Numbered from the stretch's first letter, positions 19,147 through 29,410 are shown. The stretch is 64,000 nucleotides of DNA from Rhodobacterales bacterium HKCCA1288 (GCA_015693905.1 CP065161.1:186001-250000); one strand, 5' to 3'. The notes: generated by a model not told the origin, from the letters alone. Numbers and translations: made by a program.

Positions 19147-19815
19147 ATGAAAGCCGCCGTTCTTGTGTTTCCCGGATCGAATTGTGACCGCGATCTGAAG
19201 CGCGCCTTTGAACAGGCGGGCTTTTCCGTGGATATGGTCTGGCACAAGGACACCAAACTGCCTGAAGGGGTGGATTTGGTCGGTGTTCCGGGCGGGTTTT
19301 CTTATGGCGATTATTTGCGTTGCGGCGCGATTGCCGCGCAATCGCCCATTTCAGGCGCGTTAAAATCCCATGCGGATCGGGGCGGGTATGTGTTTGGGGT
19401 TTGCAACGGGTTCCAAATCTTGACGGAGACCAAATTGCTGCCCGGTGCGCTGCTGCAAAATATGTCGACCCGCTATATTTGCGAAACGGTTGGGTTGCGC
19501 GTGGAAAACACGCAAAGCGCCTTCACCACCGCCTATGAACAGGGCGCTGTGATCGAGGTGCCAATCGCGCATCATGAGGGAAATTATCAAGCCGATGCAG
19601 AGACGCTTGCGCGCTTGAACGGCGAGGGCCAGGTGGCATTTCGCTATATCGAAAACCCCAATGGCGCGGTCGAGGATATTGCAGGCATCTTGTCAGAAAA
19701 CCGCCGCGTTTTGGGGATGATGCCGCATCCCGAGCGCGCCTGCGAGCCATTGCATGGCGGCACGGATGGTGCAGGCGTTTTTGCTGGTTTGGCACAGGCC
19801 TTGGTTGCGGCCTAG
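19147..19815 (+). CDS. purQ: FGAM synthetase glutaminase subunit PurQ
   Basis: A class-I glutamine amidotransferase of 222 residues that supplies ammonia to PurL. It has [10 protein letters not shown] at the N terminus, the nucleophile Cys in [12 protein letters not shown], and the catalytic His-Glu in [15 protein letters not shown] precedes the start. Confidence 0.98.
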   Translation: MKAAVLVFPGSNCDRDLKRAFEQAGFSVDMVWHKDTKLPEGVDLVGVPGGFSYGDYLRCGAIAAQSPISGALKSHADRGGYVFGVCNGFQILTETKLLPGALLQNMSTRYICETVGLRVENTQSAFTTAYEQGAVIEVPIAHHEGNYQADAETLARLNGEGQVAFRYIENPNGAVEDIAGILSENRRVLGMMPHPERACEPLHGGTDGAGVFAGLAQALVAA

Positions 19816-19898
19816 CGCGGCTCTGCCATCGGCAAGACATCGCGCAAGCGTGATCTAATCTTCTTGTCTGGCCTGCAGGGCGCGCGTAGGTTTGCGCC

Positions 19899-21671
19899 AT
19901 GAGCCTAAACACACGCCCCACTCTTGAACCCCGCCGCTTGCGTGCCTTACCACGCCTCAGTGGCGTTTGGGTTTTACGCCTTTTCTTGGCGCTGTTCTTG
20001 GTGGGCTTTATCGTCACCATCTGGGCGGCCAACCTGTTTTTGACCGAGCGCCTGACCGAAAGCACCCGCAACCGCGCAGAAATTCGATTGGCGCTCTATT
20101 CTGGCACGATCATGTCAGAGCTACAGCGCAGCTCTGTCGTGCCGCTGTTGTTATCGCGCGACCCTGTCCTCATCACCGCGCTGCGCGAGGGGGAATTTAC
20201 GGCCACCTCACAACGCCTGATTTCTTATTTGGATGAAATCGGGGCGGCCTCTTTTGTGCTTCTAAACCGCTCGGGCCGTGTTGTTGCTGCGACAGACCGC
20301 GCGCGGCTTGGGGAATTGCGCGCAAGCGAGCCCTTTTTTGTGCAAGCGGTGCGCAGCGCAGATACGGTCTTTACCTCAAACGAACCTGCCACTGGGCGGT
20401 ATGACTTTACCTTTTCGCGCCATATCACTGATAACAATCAGCTTTTAGGCGTGATCATGGTCGAGGTGAACTTGGCCCGTGTGGTCGAACAATGGCGCGG
20501 GGCATCCGAGGCTGTGTTCATCACCCAAGGGTCAGGCGAGATCATTTTGGCAACCGAACCCCGTTGGCGTGGCTTGATTGAGGCGGATGCCTTGGCCCGC
20601 CAAGATGCCCCATCGGCCATTCGCCGCGCCATTGAGAATGCGGGCGATTGGGCCTTTGGCGAGGAGGGGTATGTGTTTGGCGATGACACGCTGCGCCTTG
20701 CCCAAGATATGCCCTTTCGCGGGTGGGAAATCGTGTCCTACACTGCCTATGCCTCGGTGCGTGAGCGGGTGAACGGGGTATTGGCCCTTTTGACAATGGG
20801 CTTTGCCCTTGTGCTTGCTGGCGCGTTTTACCTGTTGTCGCGCCGCGCGCGGTTGCAAACGGCCGTGTTTCAACGCGAAAGTGCGGAATTGCGCCGCCTC
20901 AATGACCGCCTCAGCCGCGAGATTGCCGAGCGCGAAAAAGCGCAGCGCGATTTGGAGCAGGCCGAATTATCGCTAGCGCAGAGCCAGAAATTGGCCGCTT
21001 TGGGGGAAATGTCCGCTGCTGTCAGCCATGAGTTGAACCAACCGCTTGCGGCCATGAAAACCTATCTGGCAGGGGCGAAATTGCTGTTGCAGCGCCGCCG
21101 CCCTGATGAGGCGATGTCCTCCTTTCAGCGCATTGACGATCTGATTGAACGCATGGGGGCGATCACGCGGCAGCTCAAATCCTATGCCCGCAAGGGCGGC
21201 GACAGTTTTGCCCCCGTTGATCTGCGCGATGCGATCACAGGCGCGATGACCATGATGGAGCCGCAAATGCGGCAGATGAAGGTGGAAATTGCACAAATCA
21301 TCCCCAATCAGCCTGTGATGATCTTGGGCGATATCGTGCGGTTGGAACAGGTGATAATCAATCTGTTGCGCAACGCCCTTGATGCGATGAAAGGCCAAGA
21401 GACGCGGCGCATTGAAATCCTTTTGGCCGAAGGGGATGAGGCGGTTCTCTCGGTGCGTGACAACGGGGCAGGGATCGAAGATTTAGATCAACTCTTCGAG
21501 CCGTTTTACACCACCAAGAAGCCTGGTGAAGGGGTGGGGCTTGGCCTTGCGATTTCTTCGGGCATTGTCACTGATTTTGGGGGCCGTTTGCGCGCACGCA
21601 ACAGCGACACAGGCGGCGCGGTATTTGAAATCAGGCTGCCGCGTCATCAGATAAAGGGGGCCGCAGAATAG
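19899..21671 (+). CDS. DctB-like sensor histidine kinase
   Basis: A 590-residue membrane kinase: membrane segment at about 25-48, a long periplasmic Cache-type sensor (to ~290), a second membrane segment near 290-312, a coiled coil (RRLNDRLSREIAEREKAQRDLEQAE), the H box AAVSHELNQPLAAMKTYL with His377, and HATPase boxes (NLLRNALDAM, DNGAGI, GVGLGLAIS). The architecture is that of DctB, sensor for C4-dicarboxylates. No dctPQM or dctA is near, so the ligand is inferred only by family. It precedes its regulator by 22 bases. Confidence 0.9.
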   Translation: MSLNTRPTLEPRRLRALPRLSGVWVLRLFLALFLVGFIVTIWAANLFLTERLTESTRNRAEIRLALYSGTIMSELQRSSVVPLLLSRDPVLITALREGEFTATSQRLISYLDEIGAASFVLLNRSGRVVAATDRARLGELRASEPFFVQAVRSADTVFTSNEPATGRYDFTFSRHITDNNQLLGVIMVEVNLARVVEQWRGASEAVFITQGSGEIILATEPRWRGLIEADALARQDAPSAIRRAIENAGDWAFGEEGYVFGDDTLRLAQDMPFRGWEIVSYTAYASVRERVNGVLALLTMGFALVLAGAFYLLSRRARLQTAVFQRESAELRRLNDRLSREIAEREKAQRDLEQAELSLAQSQKLAALGEMSAAVSHELNQPLAAMKTYLAGAKLLLQRRRPDEAMSSFQRIDDLIERMGAITRQLKSYARKGGDSFAPVDLRDAITGAMTMMEPQMRQMKVEIAQIIPNQPVMILGDIVRLEQVIINLLRNALDAMKGQETRRIEILLAEGDEAVLSVRDNGAGIEDLDQLFEPFYTTKKPGEGVGLGLAISSGIVTDFGGRLRARNSDTGGAVFEIRLPRHQIKGAAE

Positions 21672-21693
21672 GCGGCGAAAGGATCGGGTTGGA

Positions 21694-23016
21694 ATGAAAG
21701 TTGTGATTGTCGATGACGAGCAGGATATGCGCCAATCGATCAGCCAATGGTTGGCCCTTTCTGGGTTTGAAACCGAAACCTATGGCAGCGCAGAAGAGGC
21801 GCTCAAAGAGATCACATCCGATTTCGCGGGCATTGTTATCAGTGACATTCGTATGCCCGGCATGGATGGGATGGCCTTTCTCAAACGGCTGAATTCTATC
21901 GATCACAGCCTGCCAGTGATCATGATCACGGGCCATGGCGATGTGCCAATGGCGGTCGAGGCGATGCGCATCGGCGCTTTTGATTTTCTCGAAAAACCCT
22001 TTGATCCCGAAAAGATGAGCAGCCTTGCCAAACGCGCGATCCAAGCGCGGCGTTTGACCCTTGATAATCGCTCGCTCAGGCGGGAACTCAGCGATGGCAC
22101 AGGGATCATGCGCCGCTTGGTGGGCACAAGCCCCGCGATGGAACGGCTGCGCGAGGATATTCTCGACCTTGGCCAAGCCGATGGTCACGTTCTGATCACA
22201 GGCGAGACGGGCACGGGCAAAACCCTTGTCGCCCATGCCCTGCACGCGGTCGGCCCCCGCGCGGGCAAACCCTTTGTCACCGTCACCTGTGGCGCGCAGG
22301 ACGAGGCGCAGTTGCGCAGCCTGATCTTTGGCGCAGAAGAAAACGATCTGGCCCGTCCCGCCCTAGAGGCCGCACGCGGCGGCACATTGGTGCTTGAGGA
22401 TGTCGAAACCCTCAGCGATGCGCTGCAGGCGCGGCTGCTCTCGGCCTTGGACGAGGCGCAAAGCGCGGGCCGCGATCTGCGCATCATTGCCATTTGTAAC
22501 GGGGCCGAAGGGGCCGCGGGCTGCGAGGCGGCGCTCAGGCCCGATCTGTTTTTCCGCTTGGCCGCGATGCGCATCGCGCTGCCCCCCTTGCGGCAGCGCG
22601 GCGAGGATGTGCTGACACTGTTCGCACAATTCGCTGAAAATTACGCCGAAGAATACGGCACCGACCCGATCCACCCCAATGCCCAAGAGACCGCGCAGAT
22701 GTTGCAGGCCCCATGGCCGGGAAACCTGCGTCAATTGCTGAACTTGGCTGAACGCGCCACGCTGCAAGCCCGCCGTGGCGCGGCCTCGATCACGGCGCTG
22801 TTGATGAACGACACGACCGAGGTGGTGCCGCAGGATATGGGCGAGGGCAAACCCCTCAAAGAATATGTCGAGGCGTTCGAGCGGATGCTGATCGACAACA
22901 CCATGCGCCGCCACCGCGGCTCCATCGCTGCCGTGATGGAGGAACTCAGCCTACCACGGCGCACCCTGAACGAGAAAATGGCGAAATACGGGTTGAGCAG
23001 GTCGGATTATTTGTGA
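21694..23016 (+). CDS. DctD/NtrC-family response regulator lacking the sigma-54 GAFTGA loop
   Basis: A 440-residue regulator: receiver domain with acidic pocket DDE (7-9), Asp51 phospho-acceptor and Lys in FLEKPF; AAA+ domain with Walker A GETGTGKT (170-177); Fis-type helix-turn-helix (GSIAAVMEELSLPRRTLNEKM) at the C terminus. Between Walker A and Walker B the usual ELFGHEKGAFTGA loop is missing and replaced by a shorter LIFGAEENDLARPALEAA segment, and Walker B reads LVLEDVE, not the usual LFLDE. Sigma-54 activation is therefore unlikely; it may act with the housekeeping sigma factor, as Rhodobacter capsulatus NtrC does. Confidence 0.9.
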   Translation: MKVVIVDDEQDMRQSISQWLALSGFETETYGSAEEALKEITSDFAGIVISDIRMPGMDGMAFLKRLNSIDHSLPVIMITGHGDVPMAVEAMRIGAFDFLEKPFDPEKMSSLAKRAIQARRLTLDNRSLRRELSDGTGIMRRLVGTSPAMERLREDILDLGQADGHVLITGETGTGKTLVAHALHAVGPRAGKPFVTVTCGAQDEAQLRSLIFGAEENDLARPALEAARGGTLVLEDVETLSDALQARLLSALDEAQSAGRDLRIIAICNGAEGAAGCEAALRPDLFFRLAAMRIALPPLRQRGEDVLTLFAQFAENYAEEYGTDPIHPNAQETAQMLQAPWPGNLRQLLNLAERATLQARRGAASITALLMNDTTEVVPQDMGEGKPLKEYVEAFERMLIDNTMRRHRGSIAAVMEELSLPRRTLNEKMAKYGLSRSDYL

Positions 23017-23198
23017 GGGGGGGGCGATATGGGCGGGAAGTGGAAGTTCGCTGCACAGGCGAAAGTGTTAAGGCCAGTTGGTCAAAGCAGGCATTTGCTT
23101 GGAGCTTCACAATACTCTCGGAACCGCGCCCAAGGACGAGTTCCCCCGATCCATAGATGCAGTATTCTAAAGTATTATGATGAATCCATTTTTTAGAT

Positions 23199-23213
23199 TT
23201 ACCATGGTGGTAA
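23199..23213 (+). promoter_or_regulatory. Inverted repeat just before the SEC-C gene start
   Basis: TTACCA-TGG-TGGTAA is a perfect 6-bp inverted repeat with a 3-base spacer, ending one base before the GTG at 23215 and covering the ribosome-binding region. It may be an operator or chance. Confidence 0.3.
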
Positions 23214-23214
23214 C

Positions 23215-25359
23215 GTGCAAAAAGAACCGAGAACTGAGCGCGAGATATTTGAAGACCTTGTAAAACTTTGCACGCGCCCAGGTTATGTGCATGCCATTGC
23301 TTACCTTTGCTTCCGAGACAATGTCATCCGCTACACAAAGGATGTTTCGGGAAAAGACTTTGCAAAAGTGCGACCGTTCGAGCGGCTGATCCGCAACGAA
23401 ATCAATGCCCTCATCGGCTGCATGGTCAAAGCAGACCTTGATTGGTCACTCCCAGAACCGGCGACAATGAACGAGTTGATCGAGTCATCGGATAGTCTTC
23501 TTGCCGAATACCACGACAGAATGAGGGCAGATGCTTATGCGGGCATGTCAGCTGAAGCAGTTCAATCTGGGTTTGACCCAACTTCCACTGGTGAAGCGCT
23601 TAGGGAAGCGGTCTTCTATGCAGCGGAGTCTGCATATGTTTTTCAGTTTCGAGACATGGCGTGCTAGCGGTATGGACAAGACAGTGACTGGCTCGTAGAG
23701 CAAAAAGGATATTCGCCTATTGACGCGCGCGAAATCTGCCGAGCCCTGTTTACTTCGCAAAATCAGATAATCACCACCACCCTAAACGGATTGAGGAATA
23801 AGCCACCTTCGGAGTGGACTGTTTTGGAGGGTTTTCGGCTCGATATTGATGACATTGCTGATCGATGTGGCAAGACAAAGGAGACTGTTTCCAAGTTCCT
23901 TTCAGCCTTCACATACCAAATGGAGAATGGTCATAAAGGTTACTCGCAGATTGATGATTTCAATGAGGTGGCTGTAGCACCTATACTGCAAGCTCCGGAC
24001 GGTGCTCGGTACCTGTTTCAATATTATCCACTTGTGGAGGCTGTCTATGACAGCCCCTTCTATTGGTTCTTGGAGGACGAACAGTATTTTCCTGCCGCCT
24101 TGAGGAATCGCGGTGAATTCACTGAGAAATTTCTGACTGAGCGCCTCATTTCGATATTTGGAAAAGAGGCTGTCTTTGCCAACGTAGATGTCTACGATGG
24201 GAAGAACCGAGTAGGTGAAATGGATTGTTTGGTCGTGTTTGGCGAGTACGCAATCATCTTTCAGGCGAAATCTCAGCGTCTCACCCATCCAGCCAGAAAG
24301 GGAAAGCTTGAAAAGCTGAAAGAAGATTTTGGACGTGCTGTCCAGAATGCGTACGATCAAGCAGTCGCATGTGCGAGGACGATCCCGAAGGAAGGCGTCC
24401 GTTACGTATGTCAAGATGGACGGGAACCTGACCTTTCGCAAATTGAGCGCGTCTACCCAGTCTGCGTCTTGGCGGATCATTATCCGGCATTGGCTATGCA
24501 GGCGAGATCGTTTCTCAAATCCACGACTGACAGCCTGATTGGAGCGCCACTGGTTTGCGATCTCTTCCTGATCGACGTGGCCACTGAAATGTTGCCGTCC
24601 CCACTGCGTTTCCTCAGCTACATCACATTGAGGGCGCAGTTTGGAGAAAAGATCCTGGTTACAAACGAATTGGCTACGTTTGGTTACTATCTGCGACAGA
24701 GCCTATGGGTTGATGACGCTTACAACATGTTGTTGCTGGACGACAGTGTAGCAAGTGATCTTGATGCGGCGATGACCGTGCGAAGGGACGGTTTACCAGG
24801 CAACGACACGCCCAAAGGCATACTTACGAAACTCCAAAACACCCGCCTTGGCAAAATAGTTGCGGAGGTTGAACATGATCCCAATCAATTCTGTGTCGGT
24901 ATGGGCTTATCCATATTGGAGATGGGTGAAGATTCCTTTCGAAAAATGAGCTCCGCACTTGATGTCATGATCAGGGATGCTGGCCGTACTGGCAGGCAGC
25001 ATGACCTGACTATCCCATTAGAGCACCGAGACGCTGGTCTGAGCATACATGTGAATGCTGATCCAGATCAGGGAGCTTCTGATAAGCTGCGTTCTCACAT
25101 GCTATATCGCAAGTATGCCCAGCGTGCGGGAAAGTGGTTTGGGCTTTTACTTGAACCGACGACGGGGAAACCACGTTTTGGTGCCAAGGTTCGCTCGCTA
25201 CACACATTCGACTTTGAACTTGAGGCAATCACGTCCAAAGCAGCGCCTCTCCAAAAGTTAGATGAACTGCCTTCCCAATTCGCAAACCGGAATACTGGAC
25301 GAAACGATCCATGTCCTTGCGGCAGTGGGAAAAAGTTCAAGCGTTGCTGTCTCGAATAG
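23215..25359 (+). pseudogene. NERD-like/SEC-C domain protein interrupted by an in-frame TAG
   Basis: Two open segments (23215-23667 and up to 25359) are in the same reading frame, separated only by a TAG at 23665-23667 (codon 151 of 715). The codons right after the stop continue as a plausible protein (RYGQDSDWLVEQKGY), so this looks like one gene of about 714 residues with a nonsense mutation. The downstream part has a nuclease-like GEMDCLVVFGEYAIIFQAKS core of the NERD type and ends with a SEC-C zinc motif (NDPCPCGSGKKFKRCC). The DNA is less GC-rich than its neighbours (26 of 60 G/C at 24121-24180, counted by hand, versus 44 of 60 at 22561-22620), suggesting transfer. A sequencing error or a restart at TTG 23791 are alternatives. 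Function unknown; such proteins may serve in defence or DNA processing. Confidence 0.75.
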
Positions 25360-25922
25360 CAACAATTGTGGGTTCTTTAGAACTGGTCTGATGAGTATCC
25401 GCTTTGGAGAAGCTGCGCTACGGAATCGTTTATGGCGGCGAATGTCTCCTAAGGGCCGATCGCCGACCAAAATGATTTCATCTTTATACATCGTTGCCCC
25501 CCCCCCAAAAAAAAAACCCATTGCCCTCTTCCCCGCTCTGCCTCTATGGTGATTGGGATGATCTGGCGGTTTGAGCCAGCTGGACATCTGCAAAGTTTAT
25601 CTGCCCCCTTCTTGAAGCGCGTCCGAAAACCCGCGCGGGAGAGAGGGCAGGATGCCAAAGCCTGACCGCCGCCCTTGTGCTGCCCTCAGGCCCATCTAAC
25701 CCCCCGCGCAAGCGGGACATAATGGGAGAGGCGCGGGCGAGTGCACGCGCAGCTTCGGAGATAAATCGCGATGAAACGCGTGCAGATCAGCCAAGTGAGT
25801 GACGGGGCGGCCCATGCCGCGCCCGCCCATCCTGCTGTCCGCGTCATCGCCCTTTCAGGACAATATCCCCCTCTCACGCGACCCTCTGGGGTGCGCGCAG
25901 CGCGGGGATGTGCAAGGAACCC
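25360..25922 (+). other. Gene-free stretch: island edge, C10A10 tract and long leader of rne
   Basis: I see no convincing gene here. It includes a run of ten C followed by ten A (25497-25516), marking a composition change, then about 400 bases before RNase E that probably hold the rne promoter and a long 5' leader. A GC-rich hairpin (GGGGCGGC-CCAT-GCCGC near 25803-25822) lies in that leader. In E. coli, RNase E regulates its own mRNA through a long leader; the same here is inference. Confidence 0.5.
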
Positions 25923-28568
25923 ATGGCAAAGAAAATGCTTATCGATGCCACCCACGCGGAGGAAACCCGCGTTGTTGTGGCAGATGGAAACAAGGTCGAG
26001 GAATTCGATTTCGAGTCGCTGAATAAGCGGCAACTGGCAGGAAATATCTATTTGGCAAAGGTGACGCGGGTTGAGCCCTCGTTGCAGGCGGCCTTTGTGG
26101 ATTATGGCGGCAATCGTCACGGTTTCTTGGCTTTTTCCGAAATTCACCCCGATTATTATCAAATCCCCAAAGCGGATCGTGAGGCGCTTTTGGCCGAGGA
26201 GCGGGAATTGGCCGCCGAGGCCGAAGCCGATGAGGAGGAGAAATCCGCCCCCAAACGCCGCCGCTCGCGCCGCCGCAAATCCTCGGACACCCGTGCAGAG
26301 GCCGCCGCAGGTGATGCGATTGCCACAGGCGAGGTCAGCACGCCCTCGGGCATGGATGTGATTGATCTGGACGCGGATGCTGAGACTGAATCTGAGATGG
26401 AGGTAGATGAGGCGCTTGATGCGGCCCTGACGGACACGGCCGCCCCTGAGAGCGATGCCGATCCTGAGGTTGAGGCCGATATCGAAGATGGCGCATCTGA
26501 GGAGGACGCCACCGCCCCCGCCGAGGCCGAAACCATCGCCGATGATGATGATCATGAAGATATTCGTCCTGTGCGCAAACCGCGCGCGCGCAAATATAAA
26601 ATCCAAGAAGTGATCAAAGTGCGCCAGATTATTCTGGTGCAGGTCGTCAAAGAGGAACGCGGCAATAAGGGTGCTGCCCTGACCACCTATCTCAGCCTTG
26701 CTGGGCGCTATTGTGTTTTGATGCCCAATACCGCGCGCGGTGGCGGGATCAGCCGCAAGATTACCAATATTTCGGATCGCAAAAAGCTAAAGGAAATCGC
26801 GCAATCGATGGAGGTGCCGCAGGGCGCGGGTCTGATCATCCGCACCGCGGGCAGCCAACGCACCAAGGCCGAGATCAAGCGCGATTACGAATATTTGCAG
26901 CGCCAATGGGAACAGGTGCGCGAATTGACCCTGCGCTCGATAGCGCCTGCGCCAATTTACGAGGAAGGTAATCTGATCCACCGCTCGATCCGCGATCTCT
27001 ATAATCGCGATATTGACGAGGTGTTGGTTGAAGGCGAGGCGGGCTATCGCCAAGCCAAGGACTTCATGAAAATGATCATGCCGTCCCATGCCAAAAACGT
27101 GAAACATTATGCGGACAGTCTGCCGCTTTTCGCGCGCTATCAGGTCGAGGGTTACTTGGCTGATATGTTCAACCCTGTCGTGCAGCTCAAATCGGGCGGC
27201 TATATCGTCATCGGCATCACTGAGGCTTTGGTTGCGGTTGATGTGAACTCGGGGCGCGCGACCAAGGAAGGCTCTATTGAGGAAACCGCGCTTAAGACCA
27301 ATCTTGAGGCTGCCGAAGAGGTGGCGCGTCAAGTGCGCCTGCGCGATTTGGCGGGTCTGATTGTGATCGACTTCATCGATATGGATGATCGGCGCAACAA
27401 TCTGGCTGTGGAAAAGCGGCTGAAAGATCGCCTCAAAACCGACCGCGCGCGCATTCAGGTTGGGCGTATCTCAGGCTTTGGCCTGTTGGAAATGTCGCGC
27501 CAACGTCTGCGTCCTGGGATGTTGGAGGCCACGACACAGCCCTGCCATCACTGCCACGGCACGGGGCTTGTGCGTTCTGATGACAGTCAGGGCCTATCAA
27601 TTCTGCGTCAGTTGGAAGAGGAAAGCACCCGCCGCCGCTCGCGCGAGTTATTGTTGACTGCGCCTGTGGGCATTGTGAATTTCATCATGAACCAAAAGCG
27701 CGAATACCTCGCTGATCTTGAGGCGCGCTATGGGGTTTCGATCCGTGTCGAGGCCGATCCTGCGATGATCACGCCCGATTATCGGATTGAAAAATTCAAA
27801 ACAGCCACCCGCCGCATCGCCCCTGCAAGCCCTGTTGTTTCGATGGATGCAGGGCTGATGGAGGAAATCGAAGCCGCCGAAGCCGATGCTGCGGATGAGA
27901 TTGATATCACCGAGGCACCTGAGGCAGACCGCCCCGAGGCACAAGGCGAAGAGGGCGAGGGCAAGAAACGCCGCCGCCGCCGCCGTGGTGGCCGTGGCCG
28001 CCGCCGCAATCGGGGCGAGGGGGACGAGGCCCGCACAACCGAAGCGGGCCCTGAGGCCCCAGAGGTTGCAGAACAGAGTGCAGGCGCGTCTGAGGCTGAT
28101 GCCTCGCCCGCAGTGGAGGCAGAGGCCACGCCCGAGGTTGAGGAAAAGCCAAAGCGCCGCCGCAGTCGCAAGTCAACCAAATCTGACGCATCGGCAGAGA
28201 CGGTAGCCGCGTCAGAACCATCTGATCCCGCCACAGAAGCACCTGCAGAGGCAACGGTAGAGGCAGCGGTGGAAGAGGCCCCAAAACCAAAGCGCCGTGG
28301 TCGCAAAACCAAGGCCGAGAAAGCCGCTGAAGAGGCCGCTGCGGCAACGGTGTCGGTGGCTGAGGCCGAACAGGCCCCAGAGCCCGCGGAAGAGGCGCCA
28401 AAGCCCAAGCGGGCCACGCGCAGCCGTAAAACCCCTGCGAAAAAGGCCGAACCTGTGGCCGAGGTGCCATCTGCGCCAGACGCGACTGTCGAGGCGGTGT
28501 CTGCGCCACAGGCCGCAGAACCTGCGCCTGAGGGGCCAAAGAAGCGCGGGTGGTGGTCACGCGGCTAA
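25923..28568 (+). CDS. rne: Ribonuclease E
   Basis: The central endoribonuclease of the RNA degradosome, 881 residues from ATG 25923 with AAGGA upstream. The N terminus (MAKKMLIDATHAEETRVVV) enters an S1 domain that is split by a ~130-residue acidic/basic insert (about residues 93-225), a known alphaproteobacterial feature. The catalytic domain has DVNSGR, the DFIDMDDRRN metal-binding aspartates, and the zinc-link CHHCHGTG. After about residue 640 the protein is disordered, rich in Glu/Ala with arginine-rich RNA-binding patches, ending KKRGWWSRG, a degradosome-scaffold-like tail. Confidence 0.97.
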   Translation: MAKKMLIDATHAEETRVVVADGNKVEEFDFESLNKRQLAGNIYLAKVTRVEPSLQAAFVDYGGNRHGFLAFSEIHPDYYQIPKADREALLAEERELAAEAEADEEEKSAPKRRRSRRRKSSDTRAEAAAGDAIATGEVSTPSGMDVIDLDADAETESEMEVDEALDAALTDTAAPESDADPEVEADIEDGASEEDATAPAEAETIADDDDHEDIRPVRKPRARKYKIQEVIKVRQIILVQVVKEERGNKGAALTTYLSLAGRYCVLMPNTARGGGISRKITNISDRKKLKEIAQSMEVPQGAGLIIRTAGSQRTKAEIKRDYEYLQRQWEQVRELTLRSIAPAPIYEEGNLIHRSIRDLYNRDIDEVLVEGEAGYRQAKDFMKMIMPSHAKNVKHYADSLPLFARYQVEGYLADMFNPVVQLKSGGYIVIGITEALVAVDVNSGRATKEGSIEETALKTNLEAAEEVARQVRLRDLAGLIVIDFIDMDDRRNNLAVEKRLKDRLKTDRARIQVGRISGFGLLEMSRQRLRPGMLEATTQPCHHCHGTGLVRSDDSQGLSILRQLEEESTRRRSRELLLTAPVGIVNFIMNQKREYLADLEARYGVSIRVEADPAMITPDYRIEKFKTATRRIAPASPVVSMDAGLMEEIEAAEADAADEIDITEAPEADRPEAQGEEGEGKKRRRRRRGGRGRRRNRGEGDEARTTEAGPEAPEVAEQSAGASEADASPAVEAEATPEVEEKPKRRRSRKSTKSDASAETVAASEPSDPATEAPAEATVEAAVEEAPKPKRRGRKTKAEKAAEEAAAATVSVAEAEQAPEPAEEAPKPKRATRSRKTPAKKAEPVAEVPSAPDATVEAVSAPQAAEPAPEGPKKRGWWSRG

Positions 28569-28587
28569 CCGACCCGATTAAAATAAA

Positions 28588-28615
28588 ACGGGCAGGGGAA
28601 ACCCTGCCCGTTTTT
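28588..28615 (+). terminator. Bidirectional terminator between rne and the dsbA-like gene
   Basis: A perfect 10-bp stem ACGGGCAGGG / CCCTGCCCGT with a GAAA tetraloop is followed by TTTTT on the plus strand. The opposite strand also has a T-rich tail (TTTTATTTT), so it can serve the convergent gene. Confidence 0.93.
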
Positions 28616-28637
28616 CATTTTCACGCTAAGCGTTTGT

Positions 28638-29399
28638 TCAGTTTGCGCTGCGTTCAGCTGCAATAGCCGCCTCAATCTGGTCGCGCGGCAAGGCCCCGCG
28701 CAAGAGCCCCGTTTCCAGCACAAATGTGGGCGTGCCTGAAATATTCAGCGCACGGGCCAATTCGTAATTGAGGCTGATTGTTGCATCGATTTGCGGGTTG
28801 TTGATTTCGGCCACGATGGCCGCGTGATCAAGACCCAGCCCTTCGGCGGTGGCCTGCAATGACCCTTCGCTGACCTCGGCCCGCATCACCATCATCGCAT
28901 CATGAAGCGCGCGATAGGCCTCATCCCCCAATGCGATTTTGGCCGCAATCGCATAGCGTGAGGCCAAGAGCGAGGCATCACCCAAAATCGGAAACTCTTT
29001 GACGATAAAGCGGATGTTCCCATCTGCCTCGAGCATGGCTTCGATATCGGGGAAGGCACGTTTACAATAGCCACAGCGATAATCAAGAAACTCGACTAGG
29101 GTCACATCACCCTCGGGGTTGCCGCCGACATAATCATAGGGTGAGGCGAAAATCGCGTCAGAATTGGCCGCGATAATCTGGGATTCAGCCTGCGCCTCTG
29201 CCGCGGCTTGACGCTCGTCTAGAATGTCGAAGGCCTCCATCAGCACTTCGGGATTATCCAGCAGATAGGCGCGGATTTCCGCACGAAACGCTGCGCGTTC
29301 TGTCTCGCTCATGGCATCGATGTCAAATGCGGCAGCGGGATTGAGGGCGCCAAGTGTTAGGCCAAGCGCCAAGATCAGGCTTTTCGGGGAAGGGGTCAT
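28638..29399 (-). CDS. DsbA-family periplasmic thiol oxidoreductase (Com1-like)
   Basis: A 253-residue exported thioredoxin-fold protein. A signal peptide (to about residue 24, ALNPAAA) precedes an N-terminal helical extension with PEVLMEAFDILDERQ typical of Com1/ScsC-type proteins. The active site is CGYC, in FLDYRCGYCKRAF, and the cis-Pro loop is SGTPTFVL. Predicted role: disulfide formation or isomerisation in the periplasm. It lies 12 bases downstream of the M48 protease gene and is probably cotranscribed with it. Confidence 0.92.
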   Translation of the reverse strand: MTPSPKSLILALGLTLGALNPAAAFDIDAMSETERAAFRAEIRAYLLDNPEVLMEAFDILDERQAAAEAQAESQIIAANSDAIFASPYDYVGGNPEGDVTLVEFLDYRCGYCKRAFPDIEAMLEADGNIRFIVKEFPILGDASLLASRYAIAAKIALGDEAYRALHDAMMVMRAEVSEGSLQATAEGLGLDHAAIVAEINNPQIDATISLNYELARALNISGTPTFVLETGLLRGALPRDQIEAAIAAERSAN

Positions 29400-29410
29400 C
29401 GCGCATCCTG

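Noticed and set aside
23665-23667. TAG as a recoded (pyrrolysine or suppressed) codon
   Set aside because: No pylT/pylS genes or stem-loop context are visible; a plain nonsense mutation is simpler.
25686-26606. A 306-codon minus-strand frame across the rne leader and 5' end
   Set aside because: It overlaps the well-supported RNase E gene and lacks any recognisable domain or start signal.
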